A DNA stretch of 31,921 bases from JAAZBA01 sp964461815 (GCA_964461815.1 CAYWVF010000026.1:1-31921); one strand, 5' to 3'; positions 6,172-16,257 are shown, counted from the first letter of the stretch. Made by a program: numbers and translations. Notes: generated by a model not told the origin, from the letters alone.

Positions 6172-7674
6172 TTATGATAGCTGCTTTTTGATCGCACTCG
6201 GAATAGTAAGCACCATATCCGTCGGAGTCATGCCGTATTCACCGAGCGTATCCGCACATATGTCACCGGCACAGCCGTGGATATAAGCACCTACAGCGCC
6301 TGCTGTCAGAGCATCGTTGCCTTGAGCAAGCAGTGAACCTATAATACCGCTGAGCACGTCACCGCTACCACCCTTTGCCATACCGGAATTGCCTGTAGTA
6401 TTTATATATGCTCTCGTACCGTCGGTTATGATAGTACGATGACCCTTTAGCAGCAGTATGCAGCCGTACTCAGACGCAAAGCTCATTGCGTAGTTCAGTC
6501 GTTTGATACCGTTCAAGGGTACTTCATTCCTTGTCAGACGATGTAATTCACCGTCATGCGGAGTCAAAACAGTCGGAGCACATCGCTTTTTCAATATATC
6601 TATATGATCGTCCAGAGCGTTTATGCCATCGGCATCTATCAGCATGGGAATATTTGCATTTTCTATAAACTCACGAGCCAAGGACTGCGTTTCCGCTTCA
6701 CGTGATAACCCCGGACCTATCACACATGCACTGCATTTTGATGCAAATTCCGTCAATACAGTGAGCGCATCGGCAGATATACAGCCGTTTATCTCGGGCA
6801 GGGGATAGACCATAGCCTCGTTGACCTTTATTGACTCCGTAAGTGCAATGCTTTTCGGAACGAACAGCGTGACTAATCCGGAGCCTGTACGTACAGCGGC
6901 ATTTGATGCAAAGGAGGGCGCACCTGTGTAGCGAATACAGCCTGAAATTATCATCAGATGTCCGAAATCACCCTTGTGTGCATCACGTCTTCTGGACTTG
7001 AATACGCTTCTTATCATTTCATCATCGGTCACTTCAATGTCGGAAGAAAAAGGAGCTTCAACTCCGACACTGCGTACTGCGACTTTACCGCAGCTTATCG
7101 CACCGGGAAGCAGTACACTGCCGAGCTTCGGGTACGAAAAGGTCACTGTCAGATCGGCACGTACCGCATCGGCACAGCTGTCACCCGTGTCCGCATTGAC
7201 TCCGCTCGGGATGTCAACGGCAAGCACGAATGCTCCGTGGTTTTCGTTTATTGCTTTTGCTGCTCTCAAAGCATCACCTGTAAGCTCGCCGTGAAAGCCT
7301 ATGCCGAATATGGCATCAATATAAATATTACAATTTGGAATATTCTCTATAGGGTAAATATTACCGCCTGTATTCAAAAACCGTTCACGCATCGTACGTG
7401 TGTCGGCGGTCATTTTTTCTTCGTTTCCGACAGAGCAGAGGTATACACTTGCTCCGGCATTTATCAGATATCGACCTATGACATATCCGTCGCCGCCGTT
7501 GTTTCCGACTCCGCAGAATACAGCCGCAGTCTTACCTTTAATATCCGATATATTTTTACAAAGCTCCTCGAATGCAGCGACACCTGCAAGCTCCATCATA
7601 TCGACAGAGCTTGTACCCGATGCAAACTGAGCCTTTTCCAGATCCTTGATCTGCTGTGATTTTATCGTATACAT
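6172..7674 (-). CDS. nnr: Bifunctional NAD(P)H-hydrate repair enzyme (epimerase plus dehydratase)
   Basis: 500 residues, the standard length of the fusion. It repairs damaged NADHX and NADPHX: the N-terminal YjeF-like domain (~1-210) epimerises the hydrate, with GNNGGDGYVIGRYL and DAIFGIGF as landmarks; the C-terminal ribokinase-like domain (~225-500) dehydrates the S form using ADP, with HKGDFGHLMI, VIGPGL, LTPHDGEL and the phosphate-binding NSGMAKGGSGDVLSG motif. Both halves look intact. It starts at 7674 only 2 nt after the mutS stop and ends at 6172, so it is embedded in the miaB-mutS operon. Cytoplasmic housekeeping role. Confidence 0.93.
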   Translation of the reverse strand: MYTIKSQQIKDLEKAQFASGTSSVDMMELAGVAAFEELCKNISDIKGKTAAVFCGVGNNGGDGYVIGRYLINAGASVYLCSVGNEEKMTADTRTMRERFLNTGGNIYPIENIPNCNIYIDAIFGIGFHGELTGDALRAAKAINENHGAFVLAVDIPSGVNADTGDSCADAVRADLTVTFSYPKLGSVLLPGAISCGKVAVRSVGVEAPFSSDIEVTDDEMIRSVFKSRRRDAHKGDFGHLMIISGCIRYTGAPSFASNAAVRTGSGLVTLFVPKSIALTESIKVNEAMVYPLPEINGCISADALTVLTEFASKCSACVIGPGLSREAETQSLAREFIENANIPMLIDADGINALDDHIDILKKRCAPTVLTPHDGELHRLTRNEVPLNGIKRLNYAMSFASEYGCILLLKGHRTIITDGTRAYINTTGNSGMAKGGSGDVLSGIIGSLLAQGNDALTAGAVGAYIHGCAGDICADTLGEYGMTPTDMVLTIPSAIKKQLS

Positions 7675-7676
7675 AA

Positions 7677-10271
7677 TTATATCATATTTGATGCTTCTTT
7701 TTTCAGCTCATAGAGCAGATTCAAAGCAGCAACAGGCGTCAGCTCATCGAGATCGATGCTGCGAAGCTTTGCCGTGATAGCACCTGCACCAAGGTCTGCC
7801 ATAGAAGCAATATCGTCGGATTCTTTTGTTTTACGCTTTTTCAACGTGACCTCCTTACCGCTTTCAAGCTTGGTAAGTATCTGTCGGGCACGTTTTGTTA
7901 CCTCGTCGGGTACACCTGCAAGCTTTGCCACGTCGATACCGTAGCTGCCGTCGGCAGTGCCGGGAAGAATACGCCTGAGGAATATAATGTTTTCACCGTG
8001 ACGTCTTACTGCGGAGTTGAAGTTTTTCACTCCGGAAAGCTCATCGGCAAGCACTGTAAGCTCATGATAATGCGTGGCAAACAGCGTTTTCGAGCCGAGC
8101 TTTTTTGCCGCATATTCAAGCACCGAGCGTGCTATCGCCATGCCGTCATAGGTAGATGTTCCTCGACCGATCTCATCAAATACGATCAAGCTTTTGCTCG
8201 TGGCATTTTTAACTATGTCGGCTACCTCGCTCATCTCCATGAGAAATGTTGATTTTCCGCCTGCAAGATCGTCCGAAGCTCCGATACGTGTGAATATCCT
8301 GTCGATCACACCGATGTGAGCGGATGAAGCCGGGACGAAGCTTCCGATCTGAGCCATAAGAGTGATTATCGCAGTCTGACGCATGTATGTAGATTTACCT
8401 GCCATGTTCGGGCCTGTGATTATCATGACTCTTGTATTATCATTGTCGAGGAGCGTATCATTTGGGACAAAGCCCGAAGTGCCGAGCATTTTTTCAACTA
8501 CAGGATGGCGGCCGTCCTTTATATCAATGACTGTAGAGTAATCGACCTCAGGGCAGACATAGTTGTTATCAGCAGCTGTGCGTGCAAGTGACGATAGCAC
8601 ATCGAGCCTTGCAACGGCAGAGGCGGTGAGCTGTATACGCTGTATCTCCAATGCAACACGATCACGCACACCGTTGAACAGCTCAAGCTCAAGAGAGGCT
8701 ATGCGCTCCTTTGCACCAAGCACTGTAGTTTCGAGCTTTTTAAGCTCATCCGTTATGTATCGCTCGCAGTTTGCAAGCGTCTGCTTACGTATATAATCCG
8801 GTGGAACATTGTCGATATTTGACTTTGTTACCTCTATATAATAGCCGAAAACCTTGTTATAGCCTACCTTAAGGTTCTTAATACCTGTCTTTTCACGCTC
8901 ACGTGCTTCAACGGATGCTATGATATTGCGTCCTCCGCTCATAATATCGTGCAGCTCGTCAAGCTCCTTACTGTAGCCCTTGCGTATTAAACCGCCCTCT
9001 GTCAGCAGAGCAGGCGGATTTTCGGTTATTGCACCGATTATCAGCTCACGAACATCCCTCAGCTCATCCAGATCGTTGTGTATCTCACCTATCAGCGCAC
9101 TTTGAAGCTTTCCGGTGAGAACTTTAAGCTCGGGTATTTTTTCAAGTGCAGTCGCAAAGGACATAAGCTCACGTGCATTGACAGTGCCGATCGATATCTT
9201 GCTCGATATTCTTTCAAGATCGAATATACTGTCAAGTGCAGCTTCAAGCTCGGACAGGGTTATCGAATCCGAATATATGGCAGATACGCCGTTGAGCCTT
9301 TTCCTTATGGCGATGGGATTGAGAAGCGGACGTTCGATATATTTTCTCAGAAGTCTGGCTCCCATAGCAGTGTGGGTATTGTCCAGTACCCACAGCAGAC
9401 TACCTCGCTTCTCCTTGGACTGCATCGTTTCGAAAAGCTCGAGGTTACGCCTTGCGGAGTGATCGAGCAGCATAAACGACTCACTTGTGTATATTTCGAG
9501 CTTGTTTATGTGCTCAAGTGAGCTTTTTTGTGTCTCGTGAAGGTATTGCAGCATCGCACCGAGTGCGATCTCAGCCAAAGGCAGCTCTTCCAGCCCACTC
9601 AGCTGTGATTTGTCATGGAAATGCTTTGAAATAAGCTGCTTTGATGTATCTAAAGTATAGTCATAGCTGTTTTTTGAGTTTATCAGCGCATTTGTCGTCT
9701 CTTTTATCCTGTTTTGAAATTCCTTGCTTTCACAGATCACAGGATTGGAGATAAGCTCACTCGGCATAAATCTCTCGCACTCATCAATAAGTGCATCGCA
9801 GCTTGAAAGCGTCTGAGCTGCATGTACCTCGCCCGTAGATACGTCACAGAAGCATATGCCTGCCAGATCCTTTTCTGCGTAGATCGAGCAAAGAAAATTG
9901 TTTTTTCCCTCAACGAGCATCGAAGAATCAGTAACTGTACCCGGCGTGATTATTCTCACGACCTCACGCTTTACGATGCCCTTTGCAAGCGCAGGATCCT
10001 CCGTCTGCTCGCATATGGCGACCTTGTAGCCCTTTGAAATGAGCTTTGCAATATAGCTTTCACAGGAATGATACGGTACACCGCACATTGGCGCACGCTG
10101 TTCAAGTCCACATGCACGACCTGTAAGTGCGATCTCCAGCTCACGAGAGGCAGTATACGCATCATCATAGAACATCTCGTAAAAGTCGCCGAGTCTGTAC
10201 ATTAAGATGCAATCCTCATGCTGTTCTTTTACCTTGAAATACTGCTTCATCATAGGTGTAAGCTCAGACAT
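7677..10271 (-). CDS. mutS: DNA mismatch repair protein MutS
   Basis: Recognises mismatches and, as a dimer with ATPase activity, recruits MutL. The N-terminal mismatch-binding motif is intact (MYRLGDFYEMFYDDA, with the Phe-x-Glu that contacts the mismatch). The ATPase end has Walker A GPNMAGKSTYM (~615), the SDDLAGGKSTFLMEM signature, Walker B IVFDEIGRGTSTYDG and FATHYHEL. I prefer the ATG at 10271 (MSELTPMMKQY), which matches the family start; the in-frame ATG at 10283 directly abuts the AAAGGA site. Product 864 residues, usual size. Follows miaB by ~35 nt, a common pairing in Clostridia. Confidence 0.97.
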   Translation of the reverse strand: MSELTPMMKQYFKVKEQHEDCILMYRLGDFYEMFYDDAYTASRELEIALTGRACGLEQRAPMCGVPYHSCESYIAKLISKGYKVAICEQTEDPALAKGIVKREVVRIITPGTVTDSSMLVEGKNNFLCSIYAEKDLAGICFCDVSTGEVHAAQTLSSCDALIDECERFMPSELISNPVICESKEFQNRIKETTNALINSKNSYDYTLDTSKQLISKHFHDKSQLSGLEELPLAEIALGAMLQYLHETQKSSLEHINKLEIYTSESFMLLDHSARRNLELFETMQSKEKRGSLLWVLDNTHTAMGARLLRKYIERPLLNPIAIRKRLNGVSAIYSDSITLSELEAALDSIFDLERISSKISIGTVNARELMSFATALEKIPELKVLTGKLQSALIGEIHNDLDELRDVRELIIGAITENPPALLTEGGLIRKGYSKELDELHDIMSGGRNIIASVEAREREKTGIKNLKVGYNKVFGYYIEVTKSNIDNVPPDYIRKQTLANCERYITDELKKLETTVLGAKERIASLELELFNGVRDRVALEIQRIQLTASAVARLDVLSSLARTAADNNYVCPEVDYSTVIDIKDGRHPVVEKMLGTSGFVPNDTLLDNDNTRVMIITGPNMAGKSTYMRQTAIITLMAQIGSFVPASSAHIGVIDRIFTRIGASDDLAGGKSTFLMEMSEVADIVKNATSKSLIVFDEIGRGTSTYDGMAIARSVLEYAAKKLGSKTLFATHYHELTVLADELSGVKNFNSAVRRHGENIIFLRRILPGTADGSYGIDVAKLAGVPDEVTKRARQILTKLESGKEVTLKKRKTKESDDIASMADLGAGAITAKLRSIDLDELTPVAALNLLYELKKEASNMI

Positions 10272-10306
10272 GTATGTGACCATTCCTTTCTGTTATCAGT
10301 CTTTGA

Positions 10307-11734
10307 TCATGCCAACTCCGCAAATAATGCCCACGGAGAGCAATCTGTTATCTTTACATCTGCGAATTTGCCGACAAGACTCGGATCACCGTTTAAGTGT
10401 ACCAGTCTTCCACCGTCGGTCCTTGCCGCAAGATTATATTTATCACCTCTGCCTGGAGCTTCGATGAGTACGTTTTCGCTCTTGCCTATGTATTCACGAT
10501 GAAGCTCAAGGGAGATGTCGTTTGTCAGCTTGAGCAGTCTGTCAAATCTGTTCTGCTTATCCTCAGCTGTTGCAGCATCTGGCATTTCGGCAGCCGGAGT
10601 ACCCTTTCTCTTTGAGTATATAAATGTAAACAGCGCACTGTAGCGTACCTTTTCGATAAGCTTCAGAGTTTCTTCAAAATCCTCCTCGGTTTCACCGGGG
10701 AAACCGACAATTATATCGCTTGTCAGAGTAACACCGGGAATGCGCTCCTTTGCGTAGTTTATCAGCTCAATATAGCTTTCGGCAGTATATTTGCGATTCA
10801 TAAGCTTTAATATCCTGTCCGAGCCGGACTGCACAGGTAAATGAAGCTGCTTGCATACCTTATCACAGTCGGCAATAGCATCGATAAGCTTTTTCGATGC
10901 ATCCTTAGGGTGACTTGTCATGAAGCGTATTTTAAAATCACCGTCGATATCGTTTATCATACGCAGGAGATCCGGAAAATCGATGCCGTTCTCAAGATCG
11001 TTACCGTAGGAGTTCACGTTTTGCCCAAGTAAGGTGATGCATTTATATCCCGATGCCGCAAGAGAACGTATTTCATCGAGTATCTTCTCATGATCTCGAC
11101 TGCGTTCACGTCCACGCACGTACGGCACGATACAGTAGGAGCAGAAATTATTGCAGCCATACATGATAGATACCCATGCGCTTACGTTGTCCGTTCTCAT
11201 TATGGGAAGTCCCTCGGCTATCCTGCCGTCTGACTGCTCTGTTTCAAACACACGCTTCTTAGTCGCAAGCTTTTTATACAGCAGCTCCGGGAAACGCCAT
11301 ACGGCATGTGTTCCGAAAACTATATCTACGTAGGGAAAGCTCTTTTTCAGCTTGTCAGCCATGTGCTGCTGAGACGTCATGCAGCCGCCGATAGCGATTA
11401 TCATATCTGGACGCTTTTTCTTATGATGGCTCAGAGCTCCGACGTTGCCGAGTACACGCATTTCCGCATGCTCACGCACCGCACATGTGTTTATTATTAC
11501 AAGATCAGCCTCAGCTTCATTTGCGGTAAAGCCGTAGCCCATGCGAGCAAGCATACCTCGCATAGTATCACTGTCTGCTTCATTCTGCTGACAGCCGTAG
11601 CTGTCCACAAGAGCCAGACGCTGCCTGCCGGTATCTACGGCATACTCACTATTTCTTTTGAGTATTTTACCTATATAATCGTTTTGTATTTTAAGCTCGT
11701 CCTCACTGACGATGACCTTTGTTCTGTCCCTCAA
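10307..11734 (-). CDS. miaB: tRNA-2-methylthio-N6-dimethylallyladenosine synthase
   Basis: A radical-SAM methylthiotransferase that adds methylthio to i6A37 of tRNAs reading UNN codons. The N-terminal domain has the three ligands of the auxiliary cluster (SYGCQQNEADS, INTCAVREHAE, IGGCMTSQ), the central domain the radical-SAM CNNFCSYC triad, and the C-terminus a TRAM domain (from about residue 405). 475 residues, as expected. The start is TTG at 11734, 10 nt after GGAGG. It is the first gene of a seven-gene minus-strand operon read from 11771-11799. Confidence 0.96.
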   Translation of the reverse strand: MRDRTKVIVSEDELKIQNDYIGKILKRNSEYAVDTGRQRLALVDSYGCQQNEADSDTMRGMLARMGYGFTANEAEADLVIINTCAVREHAEMRVLGNVGALSHHKKKRPDMIIAIGGCMTSQQHMADKLKKSFPYVDIVFGTHAVWRFPELLYKKLATKKRVFETEQSDGRIAEGLPIMRTDNVSAWVSIMYGCNNFCSYCIVPYVRGRERSRDHEKILDEIRSLAASGYKCITLLGQNVNSYGNDLENGIDFPDLLRMINDIDGDFKIRFMTSHPKDASKKLIDAIADCDKVCKQLHLPVQSGSDRILKLMNRKYTAESYIELINYAKERIPGVTLTSDIIVGFPGETEEDFEETLKLIEKVRYSALFTFIYSKRKGTPAAEMPDAATAEDKQNRFDRLLKLTNDISLELHREYIGKSENVLIEAPGRGDKYNLAARTDGGRLVHLNGDPSLVGKFADVKITDCSPWALFAELA

Positions 11735-11770
11735 ATCCGTATTGCCTCCGTAAAGTTACTGTATCAAATT

Positions 11771-11799
11771 ATTATAGCATTTTTTTGCTATGTTGGCAA
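11771..11799 (-). promoter_or_regulatory. Promoter of the miaB-mutS-nnr-alr-mazF operon
   Basis: On the minus strand TTGCCA (11794-11799) and TATAAT (11771-11776), 17-bp spacer, ~35 nt upstream of miaB. The remaining gap to the divergent gene at 11941 is A+T-rich; I see no clear plus-strand promoter there. Confidence 0.65.
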
Positions 11800-11940
11800 G
11801 AGGAATGCTGTATATTTGACGTTAATTTTTGATAATGATAGTATTATATATCATATATGCTTTTATTTCAATCTTTTCATGTAATTTTTCCGGCGATAAT
11901 GGAAATACTGTGATCATACTGAATTATACGGAGAAATGAT

Positions 11941-12366
11941 ATGATCGCAAAAATACTCGAGAGACTTTGCATATTTTTGATCGGAGCGGTAGGATATTTC
12001 TCACTTGAGCTAATGTGGAGAGGATATTCGCACTGGACTATGGCAGTAACAGGGGGAGTATGCTTTTTCGCACTTTACCGCATAAATGAGATAAAGCAGC
12101 CTTTTATCGTAAAGTGTGCGCTCGGCTCGATGATGATAACGGCAGTGGAGCTTGCGGTCGGGTGCGTAGTGAATCTGATATTTGAGCTCGATGTGTGGGA
12201 TTATTCGGATCGAGCGGTGAATCTGCTGGGGCAGATATGTCCTCTTTATTCGGCACTGTGGTTTGTTATCAGCGCACCTGCTATGTGGCTGTGCAGCATC
12301 ATAAAGAACAGAGTCTTCTCGATTTTTGAGAGATCAAAAGACGATGCAGTTTATTTACATGAGTAG
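11941..12366 (+). CDS. CmpB-like putative ABC transporter permease, membrane protein
   Basis: 141 residues with four hydrophobic segments (about 8-25, 33-45, 58-80 and 100-120). The motif WDYSDRAVNLLGQICPLYSALWF is the hallmark of the short membrane proteins annotated as putative ABC transporter permease (CmpB, formerly DUF1113). Despite that name, transport has not been shown for the family and no ATPase is encoded nearby. The start follows CGGAGAAATGAT. It stands alone between the divergent miaB operon and the pheST leader. Confidence 0.8.
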   Translation: MIAKILERLCIFLIGAVGYFSLELMWRGYSHWTMAVTGGVCFFALYRINEIKQPFIVKCALGSMMITAVELAVGCVVNLIFELDVWDYSDRAVNLLGQICPLYSALWFVISAPAMWLCSIIKNRVFSIFERSKDDAVYLHE

Positions 12367-12404
12367 AAAGGTCGATTTTTACACATTTTTATAGTAAATT
12401 GCTA

Positions 12405-12432
12405 TTGCAAAATAAAATAAATGTGGTATAAT
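12405..12432 (+). promoter_or_regulatory. Promoter of the pheST T-box leader
   Basis: TTGCAA (12405-12410), 16-bp spacer, TATAAT (12427-12432), with a TGG extended -10 just before it. Confidence 0.65.
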
Positions 12433-12444
12433 GATTTATAATCA

Positions 12445-12705
12445 TGAAATACGGCAATGACAGGGAGCAGTAGCACTGTAAAATGCGTCAGAGAGAGATA
12501 TCACCGGCTGAAAGTATCTCGCAAATTTTACGGAATGTGAATTTTCGCCCTTGAGCCTCGGCTTTGAAGCTTCAGTAGGAGTCGACGTATGAGCTGCGTT
12601 AAGGCTTTTCTTCGAGTGTTCGGATATATCCGAAAACCGGGGTGGTACCGCGAGATACAGTCTCGTCCCCGTACGGCATTTACGTGCGTGGACGAGGCTT
12701 TTTTG
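12445..12705 (+). promoter_or_regulatory. T-box riboswitch leader, phenylalanine type
   Basis: A leader of ~260 nt before pheS. The diagnostic T-box sequence GGGTGGTACCGCG lies at 12643-12655, where TGG pairs with the NCCA end of uncharged tRNA. Upstream, AGAGAGAGATATCACCGG (about 12489-12506) and the complementary GTATCTCGC are typical of Stem I. A TTC at 12544-12546 in the expected internal loop is the probable Phe specifier codon, consistent with the downstream genes. Uncharged tRNA-Phe would stabilise the antiterminator and turn on pheST; charged tRNA leaves the terminator at 12662-12704. The exact leader start and specifier position are my estimates. Confidence 0.9.
12662..12704 (+). terminator. 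T-box attenuator terminator
   Basis: CTCGTCC (12662-12668) pairs with GGACGAG (12690-12696), with further inner pairing, followed by TTTTTT. Its 5' arm lies just after the T-box sequence, so it is exclusive with the antiterminator. Confidence 0.85.
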
Positions 12706-12751
12706 TTTATACTCGCACGCAGACAGAAATCAATGAAAGGACAGATATAAC

Positions 12752-13771
12752 ATGAAAGAAACTCTTGAAAGACTCAAAAGCGCCGCACTGAGCAAGCTTG
12801 AGTCAGTACAGGACAAGGCGGAGCTTGAAAATGTAAGGATCAAGTATTCCGGAAAGAAGGGTGAGCTTACGGCTATTCTTAAGGGCATGGGTAAGCTTTC
12901 CGCCGAAGAACGTCCGATTATAGGACAGATCGCAAACGAAGTCCGTTTCGCTATCGAGGAAAAATACAATGAGCGTCTTGCAGTGATAGAGAAGGCTGCA
13001 CTGGCAGCAAAGCTGAAAAAGGAATCGATCGACGTAACGATGCCAGGTGTAGTTCCGACACAGGGTCATTGCCATCCTTTAACTACAGTTATAAATCAGG
13101 TTCGTGACATCTTCGGCTCTATGGGCTTTGAGACGGTCGAGGGTCCCGAGGTCGAGACAGATTATTACAACTTCGAAGCACTAAATACACCTGCAAATCA
13201 TCCTGCTCGTGATACTCAGGATACATTCTATTTCACTGATAACCTTCTTCTGCGTACACAGACGTCATCCGTTCAGATTCGCACGATGCAAAATCGTAAG
13301 CCTCCTATCCGCATGATCGCACCGGGTCGTGTTTACAGAAGTGACGCAGTAGATGCCACACACTCACCTCAGTTCCACCAGATCGAGGGACTTCTCGTTG
13401 ACCGTGATGTAACGATGGCTGACCTTAAGGGCTCACTTGAGATATTTGCAAAGGGCATGTTCGGAGAGGACACAACAGTACGCTTCCGCCCACATCACTT
13501 CCCGTTCACCGAGCCGTCTGCTGAGATGGACGTTGCATGCTTCGTCTGCCACGGTGAGGGCTGCCGACTTTGTAAGGGTGAAGGCTTTATTGAGATCCTC
13601 GGCTGCGGAATGGTACATCCGAATGTACTTCGTGCCTGCGGCATTGATCCTGATGTTTATTCAGGCTTCGCATTCGGTATGGGTGTTGAGCGTGTTGCAA
13701 TGCTCCGCTATAAGATAGATGATTTGCGTCTGCTGTACGAAAATGATATGCGTTTTCTGTCGCAGTTCTAA
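12752..13771 (+). CDS. pheS: Phenylalanine-tRNA ligase alpha subunit
   Basis: The catalytic subunit of the (alpha-beta)2 enzyme that charges tRNA-Phe. It has an N-terminal coiled-coil tRNA-binding arm (~1-85) and a class II core: motif 2 region (RVYRSDAVDATHSPQFHQIEG) and motif 3 (FGMGVERVAMLRY) at the C-terminus. The PTQGHCHPLT and VEGPEVETDYYNF segments are standard for PheS. 339 residues, normal. ATG at 12752 after GAAAGGAC. Twenty nt separate it from pheT and both are controlled by the T-box upstream. Confidence 0.97.
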   Translation: MKETLERLKSAALSKLESVQDKAELENVRIKYSGKKGELTAILKGMGKLSAEERPIIGQIANEVRFAIEEKYNERLAVIEKAALAAKLKKESIDVTMPGVVPTQGHCHPLTTVINQVRDIFGSMGFETVEGPEVETDYYNFEALNTPANHPARDTQDTFYFTDNLLLRTQTSSVQIRTMQNRKPPIRMIAPGRVYRSDAVDATHSPQFHQIEGLLVDRDVTMADLKGSLEIFAKGMFGEDTTVRFRPHHFPFTEPSAEMDVACFVCHGEGCRLCKGEGFIEILGCGMVHPNVLRACGIDPDVYSGFAFGMGVERVAMLRYKIDDLRLLYENDMRFLSQF

Positions 13772-13791
13772 TTGATAGGGGGTCAATAATT

Positions 13792-16203
13792 ATGAAATTA
13801 TCACTTAACTGGCTGTCCGAGTTCGTGAAGCTGGACGTAGAGCCGAAGAAATATATAGCAGATATGACGATGTCCGGCTCAAAGGTAGAGACGCTTGACT
13901 ATCTCGGCGCTGAGATCGAAAACGTTGTAGTCGGCAAGCTTATGGATATCAAGCCTCATGAAAATTCCGATCACCTCGTAATATGCCAGGTAGACGTAGG
14001 CGGAGAAAGACTCTTGCAGATCGTCACAGGTGCGGATAATGTTAAGGTAGGAGACATCGTACCGGTAGCTCTCGATAAGTCAAAGCTTCCGGGCGGCGTC
14101 GAGATAAAGAAGGGCAAGCTTCGCGGTGCACTGAGCGAGGGTATGCTCTGCTCACATCAGGAGCTCGGACTTACGGAAAATGATGTACCGGGCGCATGTG
14201 AGAGAGGTATACTTATACTCAATGATGTACTGGATAATGCGGAAGCTTTACCGCTCGGTGAGGATATTCGTAAGGTTCTCGGCTTTGACGATTATGTAGT
14301 CGATTTCGAGATCACACCGAACCGCCCCGACTGCCTCTCTGTAATAGGCCTTGCACGTGAAAGTGCGGCAACCTACGGCAAAAAGTTCGAAGCTCCCGTT
14401 CCCAAGGTGAACGGAGGCGGCGGAGATATCGGCTCTATGCTTTCTATCAAGGTAGACGAGCCTGAGCTTTGCCCGAGATATACGGCTAAGATCGTTAAGA
14501 ACATAAAAATCGCTCCGTCACCGAAGTGGATGCGTGATTTCCTGCGTGCTTCGGGTGTTCGTCCGATAAACAATATCGTCGATATAACAAACTATGTAAT
14601 GCTTGAGTATGGCCAGCCGCTTCACTCCTTTGATTACGCTTGCCTCGACGGCAATCAGATCATCGTTCGCCGTGCGGCAGACGGTGAAGTTATGAATACA
14701 CTCGACGGTCAGGCTCGTAAGCTCGACAGCAGTATGCTCGTCATAGCAGACAGCAAGAAGCCTGTTGCAGTCGCAGGTGTTATGGGCGGCGAAAACAGCG
14801 AGATCACCGAAAATACAGTAAATGTAGTATTCGAGTCTGCAAACTTCAGCGGAGTCAGCGTAAGACTTACATCACGTAAGCTCGGTATGAGAACAGAGGC
14901 TTCGGGAAGATTCGAAAAGGGTCTTGACAGTCAGAATACACTGCCGGCAGTCATGCGTGCATGTGAGCTTTGTGAGCTTTTAGGTGCAGGCGAGGTGCTT
15001 GACGGCGTTATAGATATCGACAATTCAAATTACACACCGAGAGTTCTCAAGCTTGAGCCGGAAAAGATCAACCGCTTTATCGGTATTGATATTTCACGTG
15101 AGAAGATGGTAGAGTATTTGACGCTCCTCGGATTCATCGTTGATGGAGATAATATTACAGTACCGTCATGGCGTGCCGATGTTGAGCAGTTCGCTGACAT
15201 CGCAGAGGAAATAGCTCGTATGTACGGCTATGATGTTATCCCGACGACACTTTACGCAGGTGCTACAGTTTACCATGCAACTCCGAAGATCGCATTTGAG
15301 GATAAGGTAAAGAGCTGCTGCCGTGCTATCGGCTACAGCGAGGCAATGACATATTCATTTGTAAGCCCGAAGAGCCTCGACCGTATACTTGTATCGGCTG
15401 ACAGCGAGCTTCGCAATATGTTTGTGATATCAAATCCGCTCAGTGATGAAATGAGTGCAATGCGTAGAACACTGCTCCCGTCGATCATTGAGGTCATGGC
15501 AAGAAATATCAATGTAAAGAATGTCGATCCGCGTATATTTGAGCTCGGTAAGATATATATCCCTGAAGTCATTGACGGCAAGGTAAATATGAATAAGCAG
15601 CCGATAGAGAAGAAGCTTCTCAGCATCGCAGGTGCGGGAAACTACGACTTCTACGCACTCAAGGGTGCAGTCGAGTATGTTGCAAAGACCTTTGGCCTCG
15701 GCAAGCTTGAATACAGACCTCAGAGCAATGACCCGTCATACCATCCCGGACGCTGTGCAACGGTTTATGTTGACGGTACGTTCCTCGGCACACTTGGTGA
15801 AATACATCCTACAGTACTTGATAACTTCAACGTCGCAGCTCCGATCTATGTTGCAGAGCTTGACTCCACTGTTATATTCGAAAAGGCAGCAGGTATGCCG
15901 ATATACGAGCAGCTCCCGAAATTCCCGAGCTCCGAGCGTGATATAGCAGTAGTATGCGACGAGTCCGTGCTTGCATCCGATATCGAGAAGTGCATAGTTG
16001 ACGGCGCAGGTAAGCTCCTTGACAGCTACGATCTTTTCGATGTATACCGTGGTGTTCAGCTCGGAGAAAATAAGAAGAGCATGGCGTATGCACTTCGCCT
16101 TCGTGCTGCCGACCGTACACTTACGGATGCTGATTCCGAAAGCGTTATGGCAAAGATAATAAAGCTCCTCAACGAGCGTCTTGGTGCAGTTATTCGTTCA
16201 TAA
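13792..16203 (+). CDS. pheT: Phenylalanine-tRNA ligase beta subunit
   Basis: The large, structural and editing subunit. The N-terminal domain has MKLSLNWLSEFV, then a tRNA-binding OB fold at ~40-150 (VVGKLMDIKPHENSDHLVICQVDVG), the B3/B4 editing region, the B5 DNA-binding-like domain, the catalytic-like core, and a C-terminal anticodon-binding ferredoxin fold (KFPSSERDIAVVCDESV...). 803 residues, full length. Follows pheS with the ribosome site AGGGGG and ends at a perfect palindromic terminator (16224-16257). Confidence 0.97.
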   Translation: MKLSLNWLSEFVKLDVEPKKYIADMTMSGSKVETLDYLGAEIENVVVGKLMDIKPHENSDHLVICQVDVGGERLLQIVTGADNVKVGDIVPVALDKSKLPGGVEIKKGKLRGALSEGMLCSHQELGLTENDVPGACERGILILNDVLDNAEALPLGEDIRKVLGFDDYVVDFEITPNRPDCLSVIGLARESAATYGKKFEAPVPKVNGGGGDIGSMLSIKVDEPELCPRYTAKIVKNIKIAPSPKWMRDFLRASGVRPINNIVDITNYVMLEYGQPLHSFDYACLDGNQIIVRRAADGEVMNTLDGQARKLDSSMLVIADSKKPVAVAGVMGGENSEITENTVNVVFESANFSGVSVRLTSRKLGMRTEASGRFEKGLDSQNTLPAVMRACELCELLGAGEVLDGVIDIDNSNYTPRVLKLEPEKINRFIGIDISREKMVEYLTLLGFIVDGDNITVPSWRADVEQFADIAEEIARMYGYDVIPTTLYAGATVYHATPKIAFEDKVKSCCRAIGYSEAMTYSFVSPKSLDRILVSADSELRNMFVISNPLSDEMSAMRRTLLPSIIEVMARNINVKNVDPRIFELGKIYIPEVIDGKVNMNKQPIEKKLLSIAGAGNYDFYALKGAVEYVAKTFGLGKLEYRPQSNDPSYHPGRCATVYVDGTFLGTLGEIHPTVLDNFNVAAPIYVAELDSTVIFEKAAGMPIYEQLPKFPSSERDIAVVCDESVLASDIEKCIVDGAGKLLDSYDLFDVYRGVQLGENKKSMAYALRLRAADRTLTDADSESVMAKIIKLLNERLGAVIRS

Positions 16204-16223
16204 TACGCACATAGTGTAATAAT

Positions 16224-16257
16224 AAAAGGACATTTTCAACGTTGAAAATGTCCTTTT
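16224..16257. terminator. Perfect palindromic terminator after pheT
   Basis: AAAAGGACATTTTCAAC (16224-16240) is followed immediately by its exact reverse complement (16241-16257), flanked by T and A runs. It separates the converging pheST and reductase operons and can act in both directions. Confidence 0.9.

Noticed and set aside
6958..7659. 233-codon open frame on the plus strand
   Set aside because: It lies wholly antisense to nnr, whose motifs are intact, has no ribosome site, and its translation is low-complexity and Cys/Tyr/Ile-rich, as expected of a shadow frame.
11306..11884. 192-codon open frame on the plus strand opposite miaB and its promoter
   Set aside because: Antisense to a confirmed gene, no ribosome site, and its C-terminal part reads through the miaB promoter region.
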